From assembly GCA_964448935.1 (NCBI GenBank), contig CAYVBE010000065.1, forward strand, positions 1 through 19,731: DNA of 19,731 nucleotides, given 5' to 3'. The translations under genes were made by a program, and so were the position numbers. This document shows positions 6,186 to 14,261 of the stretch, one piece after another; position 1 is the stretch's first letter; every line of letters begins with the position of its first letter. Origin of the DNA: CAYVBE01 sp964448935. Lineage in GTDB: Bacteria; Planctomycetota; Brocadiia; SM23-32. The notes beneath the pieces were generated by a model. It saw only the letters and a list, made by a program, of their open reading frames with translations, had not been told where the DNA came from and made no database searches.

Positions 6186-6441
6186 CGAAAGCCTTCCCTT
6201 CCAGGTATTTTGCCAGCGCTATGGTGCCCACAAAGCTGAGCAGCGCCCAGGCAATGCCCACGGTAAGATAGAAGACCTTGCCGGTGTGGAGCGAGTAGAG
6301 GGAGCAGAAGCCCACCACCAGCGTGCCGAGGATGTCCACCGCCACGGTCCGGTCCGGGGCCGTGGGGCCGCGCTCCAGCCTGTAGAGGCAGAAGAACGCG
6401 CAGACCATCAGAATCCCGAATGCCACCATCAGCCAGTTCAT
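6178..6441 (-). CDS. mrpF: Mrp antiporter subunit F / MbhB-like
   Basis: Small membrane subunit (87 residues, three predicted helices) needed for assembly or ion passage in Mrp-type complexes. The motif LERGPTAPDRTVAVDILGTL (about 22-41) is the conserved MrpF segment joining helices one and two, and the length matches the family. The ATG at 6441 forms an ATGA overlap with the stop of mrpE, so the true gene is much shorter than the open frame, which extends upstream out of phase with mrpE. Confidence 0.92.
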   Translation of the reverse strand: MNWLMVAFGILMVCAFFCLYRLERGPTAPDRTVAVDILGTLVVGFCSLYSLHTGKVFYLTVGIAWALLSFVGTIALAKYLEGKAFDD

Positions 6442-6959
6442 TCGAAAATCCTCGTCAGAAATCCCTCGAACCTCCCCGCGATCTCGCGGGTGCGCGCTTC
6501 GGGGTCGTCCGTGTCCACGTTGATCCAGTGCACGTAGATGTCCTCGCCGGACATGTCCACCGTCAGCGTGCCCGGAGTGAGCGTTATCGAGTTGGCCAGA
6601 AACGTCTTCGCCAGCTTGGTCTGCAGCTTCGTCTTCACCTTGACGATGCCGGGGCGGATGGGCATGTCCGGGTGCAGCACACGGTAGGCCACGTCCAGGT
6701 TGGCCTTCAGGCAGTAGTAGAAAAAGTACGGAATGTAGAGCAGAAGCCAGAAGACGCGCACCGGGTTGAGCAGCCACTCCCTGTGCGGGTACTTGCCCGA
6801 GGTCAGCACGGCCACCAGCACCACCAGCAGCACGCCCACACCCAGCATCCCCCAGTCCACCTCCCACCCCGCCGCGGGCGGCGGCGCCGGCGAGAAAGGC
6901 CAGGCCAGCAGAACCCAGAAAACGAACAGGATGACGAAAGCCGATATCTTCTTGGTCAT
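6438..6959 (-). CDS. mrpE: Mrp antiporter subunit E / MbhA-like
   Basis: Membrane subunit of 173 residues. Two hydrophobic segments (about 5-24 and 35-52) precede the family core: a third helix near VFWLLLYIPYFFYYCLKANL (69-88), then LHPDMPIRPGIVKV and LANSITLTPGTLTVD, ending with DIYVHWINV. These are the classic MrpE/MnhE signatures. The ATG at 6959 lies two bases after the mrpD stop. The longer open frame running to 8141 is only the antisense-like second reading of mrpD and is not coding. In archaeal MBH operons the homologous gene comes first; here it follows mrpD. Confidence 0.93.
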   Translation of the reverse strand: MTKKISAFVILFVFWVLLAWPFSPAPPPAAGWEVDWGMLGVGVLLVVLVAVLTSGKYPHREWLLNPVRVFWLLLYIPYFFYYCLKANLDVAYRVLHPDMPIRPGIVKVKTKLQTKLAKTFLANSITLTPGTLTVDMSGEDIYVHWINVDTDDPEARTREIAGRFEGFLTRIFE

Positions 6960-6961
6960 CC

Positions 6962-8812
6962 CTATCCTCCCAGCACCGTTGAAGCGTACTCGAACAGCCC
7001 ACCGGTCAGTGCATCCGCGGCCGGCCTCAGCAGGAAGTCCCCGTGCAGCGGCAGCAGCACGCCGAGCAGCAGGCAGGCGAGTCCCAGAATGCCCATCGCC
7101 GCCAGCATGGGGACCGGCGACTCGCGGACGTCCCGCAGCGCCTCCGGCACATCTCCCTCTATCACGTAACGCTGCACCTTGGTGAACGACAGCAGCGTCA
7201 TGAAGCTGACCAGCACCGTCAGCGCGCCCAGGCCCCAGTGGCCCGCCCACACGACCGCCACCACGATGAGCAGCTTGCTGAAAAAGCCGTTGAACGGAGG
7301 CACTCCCGAGATGCTCAAGGAACCCACCCGGACCAGCCAGCTCGTCACCGGCATCTGCCGGGCCATGCCGCCCAGCTTCTTCAACTGCCGCGTGCCCGCG
7401 CTGTGGACGATTGAGCCGGAGGTCAGGAACAGCAGGGACTTGAAGGCAGCGTGGTTCAGCAGGTGGAACAGCCCGCCGCCCACCGCCACGGCCGCCAGCA
7501 GCTCCCAGTGCGGGGTCAGCCTGCCCCGCAGAACCATCACCTCGGCGCCGACGCCCAGGGCCAGCACCACGTAGCCCATCTGGCTGATGCTGTGATAGGC
7601 AAGCAGCCGCTTGAAGTCCCACTGCCCCACCGCCAGGAACACGCCGACGACCATGGAAAGGATGCCCATCAGCATCAGCACCCAGGCCACCGCCGTGCTG
7701 GTGCCGAGAACGTTGAACACCAGCCGTGCCAGCACGTAAACGCCGCACGCCTTGATCAGCACGCCCGAGAGCATGGCGGAAACCGGCGCGGGGGCGGAGG
7801 GGTGGGCGTCCGGCAGCCAGGCGTGGAAAGGCACCATGGCGGCCTTCAGCCCGAAGCCCGCCACGAAGAATCCCAGCGCCAGCCACATGGCGTCGTTGGT
7901 CATCCCGGCCTGCCCGCCCGCCGCGAGCTGGGCCAGGTTCAGGGTCCCCCTCAGGCCGTAAACGATGCCGATTCCCAGCAGGATGAACCCGCTGGCGACG
8001 GCGCTGAGCACCAGGTATTTGAACGACGCCTCCAGCTCCTCGCTCTCCACGCCGAACCCGACCAGCGCGTAGCTGGCCACGGCGGCCACCTCCAGGAAGA
8101 CGTAGATGTTGAACAGGTCCCCGCTGATCACCACGCCGCACATTCCGGCGACCATCAGCATGAGGGGGCTGTAATAGAGGTGGACCTGCGTGTAGGCGCG
8201 CATGTAGTTGATCGAGAACAGCATGGCGGCGAAGCTCACCACGGTGATCACCAGCAGCAGAAGCCGGGTGAGGCCGTCGCTGACCACGGCGATGCCGGTG
8301 ACGCTCTTGCCTGCGGTAACGTGCACCTCCTGCAGCCGGCCCTGCCGGAAAACAGTCAACCGCAGCGGCGTCTGATGGGGAAGCCCGGCGTTGAAGCGGC
8401 GCAGCGCGTTAATGGTGGTGACTTTCCGGAATTCCTGGGACTTGCCCAGTCCGCCCTCGGAGTACCCGACGATGAGGTCCCCCCGGCTGATTCCCGCCCG
8501 GTGCGCCGCGCTGCCGTTGACGACCTCCTGCACCAGCAGCCCCTCGCGCCCGCGAGTATCGGGCACCTGTGCCCTCTCGACGCGGCTGAGCCCCAGCAGG
8601 TCGCGCTCGCCCTTGTAGCCGCCGATCCATGTGACGACGGTGTCCTCGCCGAAGAAGAACACCACGCTGAGCACCACCAGCGCGCCGGTGAAGACCACGG
8701 CCAGGATGCCGGCGACGGACCGGCCCCACCTGGCCACCAGCAGGTGGACCAACGGTATGAGGAACGCCGCCGCGAGCGGTATCACGACCAGAAGCGGTAG
8801 CAGATGTTTCAC
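6962..8812 (-). CDS. mrpD: MrpD/MbhH-like ion-translocating subunit with inserted PDZ domain
   Basis: NuoL/M/N-type antiporter subunit, expected to move Na+ or H+ across the membrane. Key ionisable residues are present: Glu241 in NIYVFLEVAAVASYAL, Lys323 in AGFGLKAAMVPFHAWLPDAH, Lys354 in VLIKACGVYV, and the LAYHSISQMGYV helix. Residues about 68-168 (8309-8611) are extra. They interrupt the extracytoplasmic hairpin that normally joins a strand like VVTWIGGY to GIAVVSDGLTRLL. The insert reads as a PDZ domain: GLLVQEVVNGSAAHRAGI, then GDLIVGYSEGG and LRLTVFRQGRLQEVHV. The frame is open throughout, so this is an in-frame domain insertion. The start is GTG at 8812 with GGGGAG upstream. At 616 residues it exceeds usual MrpD proteins (about 500) by roughly the insert. 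Confidence 0.93.
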   Translation of the reverse strand: MKHLLPLLVVIPLAAAFLIPLVHLLVARWGRSVAGILAVVFTGALVVLSVVFFFGEDTVVTWIGGYKGERDLLGLSRVERAQVPDTRGREGLLVQEVVNGSAAHRAGISRGDLIVGYSEGGLGKSQEFRKVTTINALRRFNAGLPHQTPLRLTVFRQGRLQEVHVTAGKSVTGIAVVSDGLTRLLLLVITVVSFAAMLFSINYMRAYTQVHLYYSPLMLMVAGMCGVVISGDLFNIYVFLEVAAVASYALVGFGVESEELEASFKYLVLSAVASGFILLGIGIVYGLRGTLNLAQLAAGGQAGMTNDAMWLALGFFVAGFGLKAAMVPFHAWLPDAHPSAPAPVSAMLSGVLIKACGVYVLARLVFNVLGTSTAVAWVLMLMGILSMVVGVFLAVGQWDFKRLLAYHSISQMGYVVLALGVGAEVMVLRGRLTPHWELLAAVAVGGGLFHLLNHAAFKSLLFLTSGSIVHSAGTRQLKKLGGMARQMPVTSWLVRVGSLSISGVPPFNGFFSKLLIVVAVVWAGHWGLGALTVLVSFMTLLSFTKVQRYVIEGDVPEALRDVRESPVPMLAAMGILGLACLLLGVLLPLHGDFLLRPAADALTGGLFEYASTVLGG

Positions 8813-8831
8813 GCCTGCCTCTCCCCGAGCG

Positions 8832-9218
8832 TCAACCCTTGAGCTTCGTTATGTGCGTCAGATCGAACGTGCCGTACTTCTCGTGCAGCCGCACCGCCAT
8901 CACCACCATCAGGGCAACCACGGACAGCCCGATGACAATGGAGGTCAGCACCAGCGCCTGCGGCACCGGGTCCACCCCCCGCAGCAGCAACTGCTGCCAG
9001 GGCTCCGGCCCGCGCAGCACCTCGGCGGACACGATGGGCGCCATCGGGTCGCCGACCGCCGGCACACGGTAGCCGACCAGCACCAGGAACAGATTCACCG
9101 CGTGGTGGATGATGATAACCCCGATGATGACCTTGATCAGGTTCTTCTTCACCGCGATCGCGTAGAGCCCGATCACGAACATGAGCACCGTCAGCACGTA
9201 TGGCAGCACGGCGTGCAT
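8832..9218 (-). CDS. mrpC: Mrp antiporter subunit C / NuoK-like (MbhG)
   Basis: Three-helix NuoK homologue that, by homology, sits beside the antiporter-like subunits and carries part of the ion path. Signatures include KNLIKVIIGVIIIHHAVNLF (about 25-44) and DPVPQALVLTSIVIGLSV (83-100), both typical of MrpC/MnhC. The 128-residue length is normal. A hydrophilic loop of about 30 residues separates helices two and three. The ATG at 9218 follows the mrpB stop by two bases; a 19-base gap separates its stop from the mrpD GTG. Confidence 0.95.
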   Translation of the reverse strand: MHAVLPYVLTVLMFVIGLYAIAVKKNLIKVIIGVIIIHHAVNLFLVLVGYRVPAVGDPMAPIVSAEVLRGPEPWQQLLLRGVDPVPQALVLTSIVIGLSVVALMVVMAVRLHEKYGTFDLTHITKLKG

Positions 9219-9220
9219 TA

Positions 9221-9682
9221 TCAGTCCTCTCCCTCATCTTCATCGGTGGACTGCTTCTTCTCGCCCTCGCGGAAAGCGGCCAGCATAAGGAACGCGCCAA
9301 ACAGGCCGGCCCCCACCTTCAGACCGATCGCCAGGTTGGAGACCGGCATGGAGCCGCCCGTAAACAGCTTGAAGTGCGGCGCGGTCGGCAGGAACTGGGT
9401 GAAAAAAGTGCCGGTTATGAAACCCAGCAGCGCCACGGCCAGAAAGCCGATGGCCCCCAGGCTCTCCCACAGGACCGCCATGCGGTGACCCATGCGCTCC
9501 TTGACGGCGTCCGCGCCGAACGCCAGCACCACCAGCAGCAGGCCGGCTGCGCAGATGACCCCGCCCGCGAAACCGCCGCCGGGCGAGAGGTGACCGGTCA
9601 GGATCACGTAGAACCCGAACAGCAGGATGAACCCGATCAGCAGGGCCGTGATCGTCTTGACGATGAGCGTCATCCCTTTCAT
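9221..9682 (-). CDS. mrpB: Mrp antiporter subunit B / MbhF-like (MnhB domain)
   Basis: Four-helix membrane subunit of Mrp complexes. The motif FYVILTGHLSPGGGFAGGV (about residues 23-41) is the hallmark of MnhB-domain proteins. The C-terminus is short, hydrophilic and acidic (about 138-153). The ATG at 9682 overlaps the TGA of the upstream MbhD-MbhE gene as ATGA. A second in-frame ATG three codons in is possible but lacks the coupling overlap. Confidence 0.94.
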   Translation of the reverse strand: MKGMTLIVKTITALLIGFILLFGFYVILTGHLSPGGGFAGGVICAAGLLLVVLAFGADAVKERMGHRMAVLWESLGAIGFLAVALLGFITGTFFTQFLPTAPHFKLFTGGSMPVSNLAIGLKVGAGLFGAFLMLAAFREGEKKQSTDEDEGED

Positions 9683-10215
9683 TCTGTCTCTTCCTTCTTG
9701 CCCCTGGTTCGCAGCAACGCGTAGCAGCCCAGGATGGCGGCAAAGATCACCGTGGCCTCTCCCAGCGTGTCATAGGCCCGGAAGTCCAGCAGCACGGCCG
9801 TGACCATGTTGGTGGCGCCGGTCTGCTGCGCGCCGCGGATGTAGCTGAGGCCCATGTTCATGGGCGGGTCGCCGAAGGGCACCATCTGTCGGAAGCACAG
9901 GTAACTGCCAAGCAGCACGGCCATCAGCACGGCGCCCATGAACGCCACGTGTGGCGTGTCCCGGATGAACTCCTTCGTTCTGTCCTCCCTCACCAGAACG
10001 GTCCGGATCAGCAGCACGACGGCGAATATTTCCACCACCACCTGGGTGAGCGCCAGGTCCGGCGCCCCCAGCATCAGGTCCATCAGCGCCAGGCCGAAAC
10101 CGACGGCGCCCAGGCACAGCACGCTGGACAGCAGGTCCTTTGTCTCCACGGCCACAATGGCCGCCAGGATCATGAACACCAGCACCCCGTAGAGCACGCC
10201 CGGCGCGACCGTCAT
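9679..10215 (-). CDS. Fused MbhD-MbhE-like subunit (MrpA C-terminal region)
   Basis: A 178-residue membrane protein equal to the C-terminal part of MrpA. Residues about 8-80 are a DUF4040/MbhD domain (ETKDLLSSVLCLGAVGFGLA, then GAPDLALTQVVVEIFAVVLL). Residues about 95-170 match MbhE (GATNMVTAVLLDFRAYDTLG, then EATVIFAAILGCYAL). In archaeal MBH operons these are usually two genes; here they are one. The start is the ATG at 10215, because the 29 upstream residues in the open frame overlap the end of the NuoL-like gene and are Cys/Ser/Arg-rich. It lies 10 bases after that gene's stop. Confidence 0.92.
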   Translation of the reverse strand: MTVAPGVLYGVLVFMILAAIVAVETKDLLSSVLCLGAVGFGLALMDLMLGAPDLALTQVVVEIFAVVLLIRTVLVREDRTKEFIRDTPHVAFMGAVLMAVLLGSYLCFRQMVPFGDPPMNMGLSYIRGAQQTGATNMVTAVLLDFRAYDTLGEATVIFAAILGCYALLRTRGKKEETE

Positions 10216-10225
10216 GTGCGATCTC

Positions 10226-12142
10226 CTATCGCAGCAGGAACAGCAGTGCGACAACCGCCGCCACCCCGACCACAACCCAGGTGACGTAGACCTCCAACAC
10301 ACCCGTGTGCAGCGCGCGCAATCCGCGCACCACCACCGACCCCAGCATTCCGCTGATGCGGTAAACGTCCAGAGCCCCGCTCTCCGCGTCGTCGTAGAGA
10401 CGGCTCAGAACCGGCAGGTTCCGCACCGTCAGGTAGAAGCCCGTGCCACTCACGTGCGTCGGGCCCGGCGGGTTGACCTCTCCCGCCAGGAAAGGCCGAA
10501 CCTTGCGGATGCGCAGCGTCCGTCCGACCATGTAGATAATGACTCCAAGCACCAGGGCCAGCAGGATCAGCGCCATCGCCGGCAACGGACCCCAAAGGCC
10601 CACCTTCGACGAGATGGCGGCGCCGGAGCCCATGTCCACATGCGCCAGACCGAACTCCTCCTGCACCGATGCCAGTATCCCGCGTGCCACATAACCGCCC
10701 CCCACGCCGAACGCCACGCAGATGCCCGCCAGCACGCCCATGGGAAACAGCATGTTCCAGCCGACCTCCCTGACCTCCGGCCTGTTGGCGACGGCCGATT
10801 TATCGCCGTAAAATACGCTGTGCATTGCTTTTACGAACGAGGCCAACGTCAGCGCGCTGCCCAGCACAGCGCCCGCCAGCAGCAGAGGCATCCACGACCC
10901 GCCGGCCTCGATGACGCCCTGGTAGACCATCCACTTCGAGACGAACCCGTTCAGCGGCGGCACGCCGCTTATAGCCAGCGCACCGACCATGAACCCGGCG
11001 GCCGTCAGCGGCATGGCGCCGGCCAGGCCGCCCAGGTTGTCCAGGTCCAGATCGCCCGTGCGGGACTCGACCGCCCCGCCGCCCAGGAACAGCAGGTTCT
11101 TGTACACCGCGTTGTTGATCATGTGGAACAGCCCGCCCACGATGCCCAGCGGCACCCCCGTGCCGATGCCCAGCACCATGTAGCCCACCTGGCTGACGGC
11201 GTGGAAGGACAGCAGCTTCTTGAGCTGGTGCTGGACCATGGCCATCATCACGGCGGCCAGGATGGTGACCACGCCGATGACCATCAGCAGCAGGTGAAGG
11301 CCCTCGCCCAGGCGGAAGAAGCCCAGGGAGACGCGCGCCAGCAGCATGATGCCCAGCAGCTTGTCCAGCGAGGCGGGCAGGAGTGCCATGGTGGGCACGG
11401 GCGCACCCTCGGCGGCCTCGGGGATCCAGGTGTGCAGCGGCACCGCGCCGGCCTTGGCCAGCGCCGCGACCAGGAACAGCGCGAACAGGCCCCCCTCCGC
11501 CCAGTTGGAGACCACGATGCGGCTGCCCTGCAGCGTGTCTATGTTCAGCAGCTCCGGGCCGCGGGCGAACAGGCAGGCGATGGCCAGCACCAGGGCCACG
11601 TCGCTGAAACCCAGCATGGAGAATGTCTTGGCAGCGCCCGCCTTCGCCTCCTCGCCGCCGATGCTCACCAGCAGGTAAAGCATGACCGTCACGGCCTCCC
11701 AGGCGAACAGGAAGACCAGCAGGTTGCGCGTCACCAGCGCCACGCTGGCCCCGGCCACCGACCACAGCGCAAAGGCGTAGAAACGGGCGTGGTCCTCCCC
11801 GTCGCGCCAGTAGGAGAGCGAATACAGCACAACGCAGAAACCGAAAAGCACGGCAAAAGCGTTCAGCAGCGCCGTCAGGGAGGTGAACTTGAACGTGAGG
11901 AAGGCCACGAACTCCCAATGCCGGACCGCCACCAGGCGGAAGACGCCCAGCGGTATCTCGGGCGCGGCACCGGCCCCCACCGTCTGGGCCGCTATGGCGA
12001 TGCCGCCCAGCAGTGCGCCCGCGGAGCACAGCGTCGCCAGCGGGCCGGCTATCCTGCCCATGGCGTCCCGCAGCACATAACACAGCGCCCCTCCCAGCAC
12101 CAGCAGAGCGACCGATACGAAGTAGAGTTGGGTCACGTCCAT
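10226..12142 (-). CDS. NuoL/HyfB-like proton-conducting membrane subunit
   Basis: Large antiporter-like subunit (638 residues, about 14-16 helices) and the second potential ion pump of this complex. Diagnostic segments are NLLVFLFAWEAVTVMLYLL with Glu149, VAALAKAGAVPLHTWIPEA with Lys230, LLPASLDKLLGIMLLAR with Lys261 and LKKLLSFHAVSQVGYMVLG (308-326). ISGVPPLNGFVSKW carries the Lys of the last half-channel. The extra C-terminal stretch (about 520-638) has further helices and a final TVRNLPVLSRLYDDAES segment resembling HyfB/HycC or NuoL tails rather than MrpA. The DUF4040/MbhE part of a classical MrpA is encoded separately just downstream. The ATG at 12142 lies 15 bases after the large-subunit stop. 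Confidence 0.93.
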   Translation of the reverse strand: MDVTQLYFVSVALLVLGGALCYVLRDAMGRIAGPLATLCSAGALLGGIAIAAQTVGAGAAPEIPLGVFRLVAVRHWEFVAFLTFKFTSLTALLNAFAVLFGFCVVLYSLSYWRDGEDHARFYAFALWSVAGASVALVTRNLLVFLFAWEAVTVMLYLLVSIGGEEAKAGAAKTFSMLGFSDVALVLAIACLFARGPELLNIDTLQGSRIVVSNWAEGGLFALFLVAALAKAGAVPLHTWIPEAAEGAPVPTMALLPASLDKLLGIMLLARVSLGFFRLGEGLHLLLMVIGVVTILAAVMMAMVQHQLKKLLSFHAVSQVGYMVLGIGTGVPLGIVGGLFHMINNAVYKNLLFLGGGAVESRTGDLDLDNLGGLAGAMPLTAAGFMVGALAISGVPPLNGFVSKWMVYQGVIEAGGSWMPLLLAGAVLGSALTLASFVKAMHSVFYGDKSAVANRPEVREVGWNMLFPMGVLAGICVAFGVGGGYVARGILASVQEEFGLAHVDMGSGAAISSKVGLWGPLPAMALILLALVLGVIIYMVGRTLRIRKVRPFLAGEVNPPGPTHVSGTGFYLTVRNLPVLSRLYDDAESGALDVYRISGMLGSVVVRGLRALHTGVLEVYVTWVVVGVAAVVALLFLLR

Positions 12143-12157
12143 CTATGTCTCTCCACT

Positions 12158-13342
12158 CTATGCTTGCCGGCGGATCTGCTCCGTCTTCTGCTGCGACAGC
12201 TTCACCAGATCGTCGAAACCCATCAGCTTCTCGCCCGTATTCGCGTCCCGCGCGACCAGCATCCGCTCCGTGCAGCTATAGCACGGGTCCACCGAGGCCA
12301 GTGTGATAGTCACGTCGGCGATGGTCTCGCCGATGCAGCTTGCCTTGAACGTGGGCACGTTGACGTAACTGGGGGCGCGTATCTTGTGCCGCTCGGGGTA
12401 GGGGCCGCCGTTGCTCTTGACGAAGTGGAACGTCTCCCCGCGCGGCGCCTCCACGTGCCCCACGCCCTCCCCCGGCGGCACTTCCTTCACCTTGGTCTGC
12501 ACGGGACCCTCGGGCAGGTCGTCCAGCGCCTGGTGGATGATCTTGATGGACTCCTTCGTCTCCAGCAAGCGCACCACCACCTTGTCGAACACATCGCCGT
12601 TCGGCTGCGTGATGACGTCCCAATCCAGACGGTCATAGGCTGCATAGGGATCGTCGCGTCGCACGTCAATGGGCACGTTGGACGCGCGCGCCGTGGGGCC
12701 GGTGGCGCCCAGCCGCACGGCATCCTCCTCGGTCAGCACGCCCACGCCCTTGAGCCGCAGCGCCAGGATGGGGTCCTCCAGCGCCGTGGTGATCAGCATG
12801 TCCAGCGGCTTCCCGATCTCCTCGACCTTTTCCCGGATGCATTTCACCATCTCGGGGGTCAGGTCCTTGCGGGAGCCGCCCACGGTGTGGTTGGCGTAGT
12901 TGATACGGCTGCCGGTGACCACCTCCAGCGCGTCCAGGCACGGGTCGCGGTAGCGCCAGGCCCACATGAACACCGTGTTGTAGCCGATGAAGTGGCCGGC
13001 CAGTCCGAACCACAGCAGGTGGCTGTGGATGCGCTCCAGCTCGTTGATGATGGTGCGCACGTAGAGCGCCCTCTCCGGCACCTCGGCCTCGGCCAGCTCC
13101 TCCACCGCCTGCACGTAGGCCAGCGGGTGAGAGGCCGAGCAGATGCCGCAGACGCGCTCGACCAGGTAGGGCACCTGGTCCCAGGTGCGTTTCATCGCCA
13201 CGCCCTCGATGCCGCGATGGTTGTAGGATATGCGCACGTCCATGTCCACCACGGTCTCGCCCTCCACCATGAGCTGGAAGAACTCGGCCTCTTCCTGCAG
13301 CGGGTGGTACGGACCGATGGGTATGAGCGTTCTATGCGTCAT
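12158..13342 (-). CDS. mbhL: [NiFe] hydrogenase large (catalytic) subunit, group 4, NuoD/MbhL-like
   Basis: Holds the nickel-iron site where protons and H2 interconvert, facing the cytoplasm. Both cysteine pairs are intact: ERVCGICSASH (C65, C68) near the N-terminus and DPCYSCTER (C354, C357) near the C-terminus. This separates it from NuoD and from hydrogenase-related (Ehr) proteins that have lost them. The core YLVERVCGIC, NELERIHSHLLWFG, GGSRKDLTPEMV and GETFHFVKSNGGPYPERHKI is that of Mbh/Ech/HycE enzymes. After R360 a 34-residue tail remains, the likely peptide removed by the HycI-type protease encoded at 4638-5147; HycE is cut after the Arg of a similar DPCMSCTDR motif. The ATG at 13342 overlaps the preceding gene by 11 bases. 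Confidence 0.96.
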   Translation of the reverse strand: MTHRTLIPIGPYHPLQEEAEFFQLMVEGETVVDMDVRISYNHRGIEGVAMKRTWDQVPYLVERVCGICSASHPLAYVQAVEELAEAEVPERALYVRTIINELERIHSHLLWFGLAGHFIGYNTVFMWAWRYRDPCLDALEVVTGSRINYANHTVGGSRKDLTPEMVKCIREKVEEIGKPLDMLITTALEDPILALRLKGVGVLTEEDAVRLGATGPTARASNVPIDVRRDDPYAAYDRLDWDVITQPNGDVFDKVVVRLLETKESIKIIHQALDDLPEGPVQTKVKEVPPGEGVGHVEAPRGETFHFVKSNGGPYPERHKIRAPSYVNVPTFKASCIGETIADVTITLASVDPCYSCTERMLVARDANTGEKLMGFDDLVKLSQQKTEQIRRQA

Positions 13343-13784
13343 CTCTGTCTTCCCTTCGCAGCGGGTGGACGCCTTCCGGCCAGTTGTCCGCCAGGATCAG
13401 CCGGCGGGGGTCGGGATGCCCGTCAAAGCGAACTCCGAGCAGGTCCTGAATCTCCCGCTCGATCCACTCGGCCGCCGGCACCTCGGGCGTGACGGCCGGC
13501 AGCACCGGATCGTTTTTCGGGGTTCTGACCCTCATGTTGACGACCAATCCCACTGCGTCGTATGGAAAATGATAGACGACCTCCAGTTCGGGCCCCAGGT
13601 CGGTGCCCGTGGCCGTCGCAAACCGCGCCCCGAAATCCTGGAACAGCCGGCGGCCCAGCGAAGGCGCGTTCCGCTTGTCCACCCCGATGTAAACGCGGTT
13701 CGGCCACGGCCTGGCCCAATCCGTGGCCAGGTCCTCGGTCAGCTCCCTGAGGCGGGTCACTGCGCTGTCCAGCTCCTCAGCCAC
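13332..13784 (-). CDS. mbhK: NuoC/MbhK-like hydrogenase subunit
   Basis: Soluble 30-kDa-subunit homologue (NuoC/EchD/MbhK) that packs against the large subunit. The conserved C-terminal block WIEREIQDLLGVRFDGHPD followed by RRLILADNWPEGVHPLRR (about 107-144) is unmistakable. The N-terminal half (about 20-95) has the alpha/beta pattern of the family. The length of 150 residues is normal. The start is GTG at 13784 with a GGAG-like site upstream, 12 bases after the stop of the NuoB-like gene. Confidence 0.94.
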   Translation of the reverse strand: MAEELDSAVTRLRELTEDLATDWARPWPNRVYIGVDKRNAPSLGRRLFQDFGARFATATGTDLGPELEVVYHFPYDAVGLVVNMRVRTPKNDPVLPAVTPEVPAAEWIEREIQDLLGVRFDGHPDPRRLILADNWPEGVHPLRREDRDDA

Positions 13785-13796
13785 CTCTTCGCTCCG

Positions 13797-14240
13797 TCAA
13801 AGGTCGTTAAGCGCCTTCGCAATCCCGGCTATCATGGCCTCCGGCTTGGGCGGGCAGCCGGGGATGTAGATGATCTTCGCGTCGGGGTCCACCTCCCGGA
13901 TGGCCTCGTCCACCGGGCCGTCGAAATGCCACGCGTCGTGGAAAATGCCGCCCGTGCACGCGCAGGCGCCCAGGCAGACCACCAGGCAGGGCTGCGACGC
14001 CTGACGATAGATCTCCTGCAGCCGCGGCCGGGCCTGTTTGGTGCAGATGCCGGTGACCATCAGGGCATCGGCGTGCCGCGGCGAAGGCGCCAGCAGAACG
14101 CCCAGCCGTTCTGCATCGAACCGCGGCGTCAGCAGCTCCAGCACCTCGATGTCGCAGTTGTTGCAGGCGCCCGTGTTCACGTGGTAGACCCAGGGCGACT
14201 TCTTAAGGCCCCACAGCTTTAGCCCGTCCAAAAGCGCCAC
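13797..14240 (-). CDS. mbhJ: NuoB/MbhJ-like [4Fe-4S] small subunit
   Basis: Hydrogenase small subunit carrying the single [4Fe-4S] cluster proximal to the nickel-iron site. Ligands are visible in TGACNNCDIE (C26, C29), LGACACTGG (C93) and IPGCPPKPEA (C129). This is the complex-I N2-type arrangement seen in group-4 hydrogenases, including the use of one rather than three clusters. The N-terminal KKSPWVYHVNTGACNNCDIE is typical of Ech and Mbh. The length is 147 residues. The ATG at 14240 lies 21 bases after the NuoH-like stop. Confidence 0.95.
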   Translation of the reverse strand: MALLDGLKLWGLKKSPWVYHVNTGACNNCDIEVLELLTPRFDAERLGVLLAPSPRHADALMVTGICTKQARPRLQEIYRQASQPCLVVCLGACACTGGIFHDAWHFDGPVDEAIREVDPDAKIIYIPGCPPKPEAMIAGIAKALNDL

Positions 14241-14261
14241 GTTCTCGCTCGCTTCCCGCGT

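Noticed and set aside
10214..13492. Very long plus-strand open frame (1092 codons) opposite the NuoL- and NuoD-like genes
   Set aside because: It is antisense to well-supported hydrogenase genes, has His/Gln/Arg-rich low-complexity content and no domain; it arises from high-GC codon periodicity.
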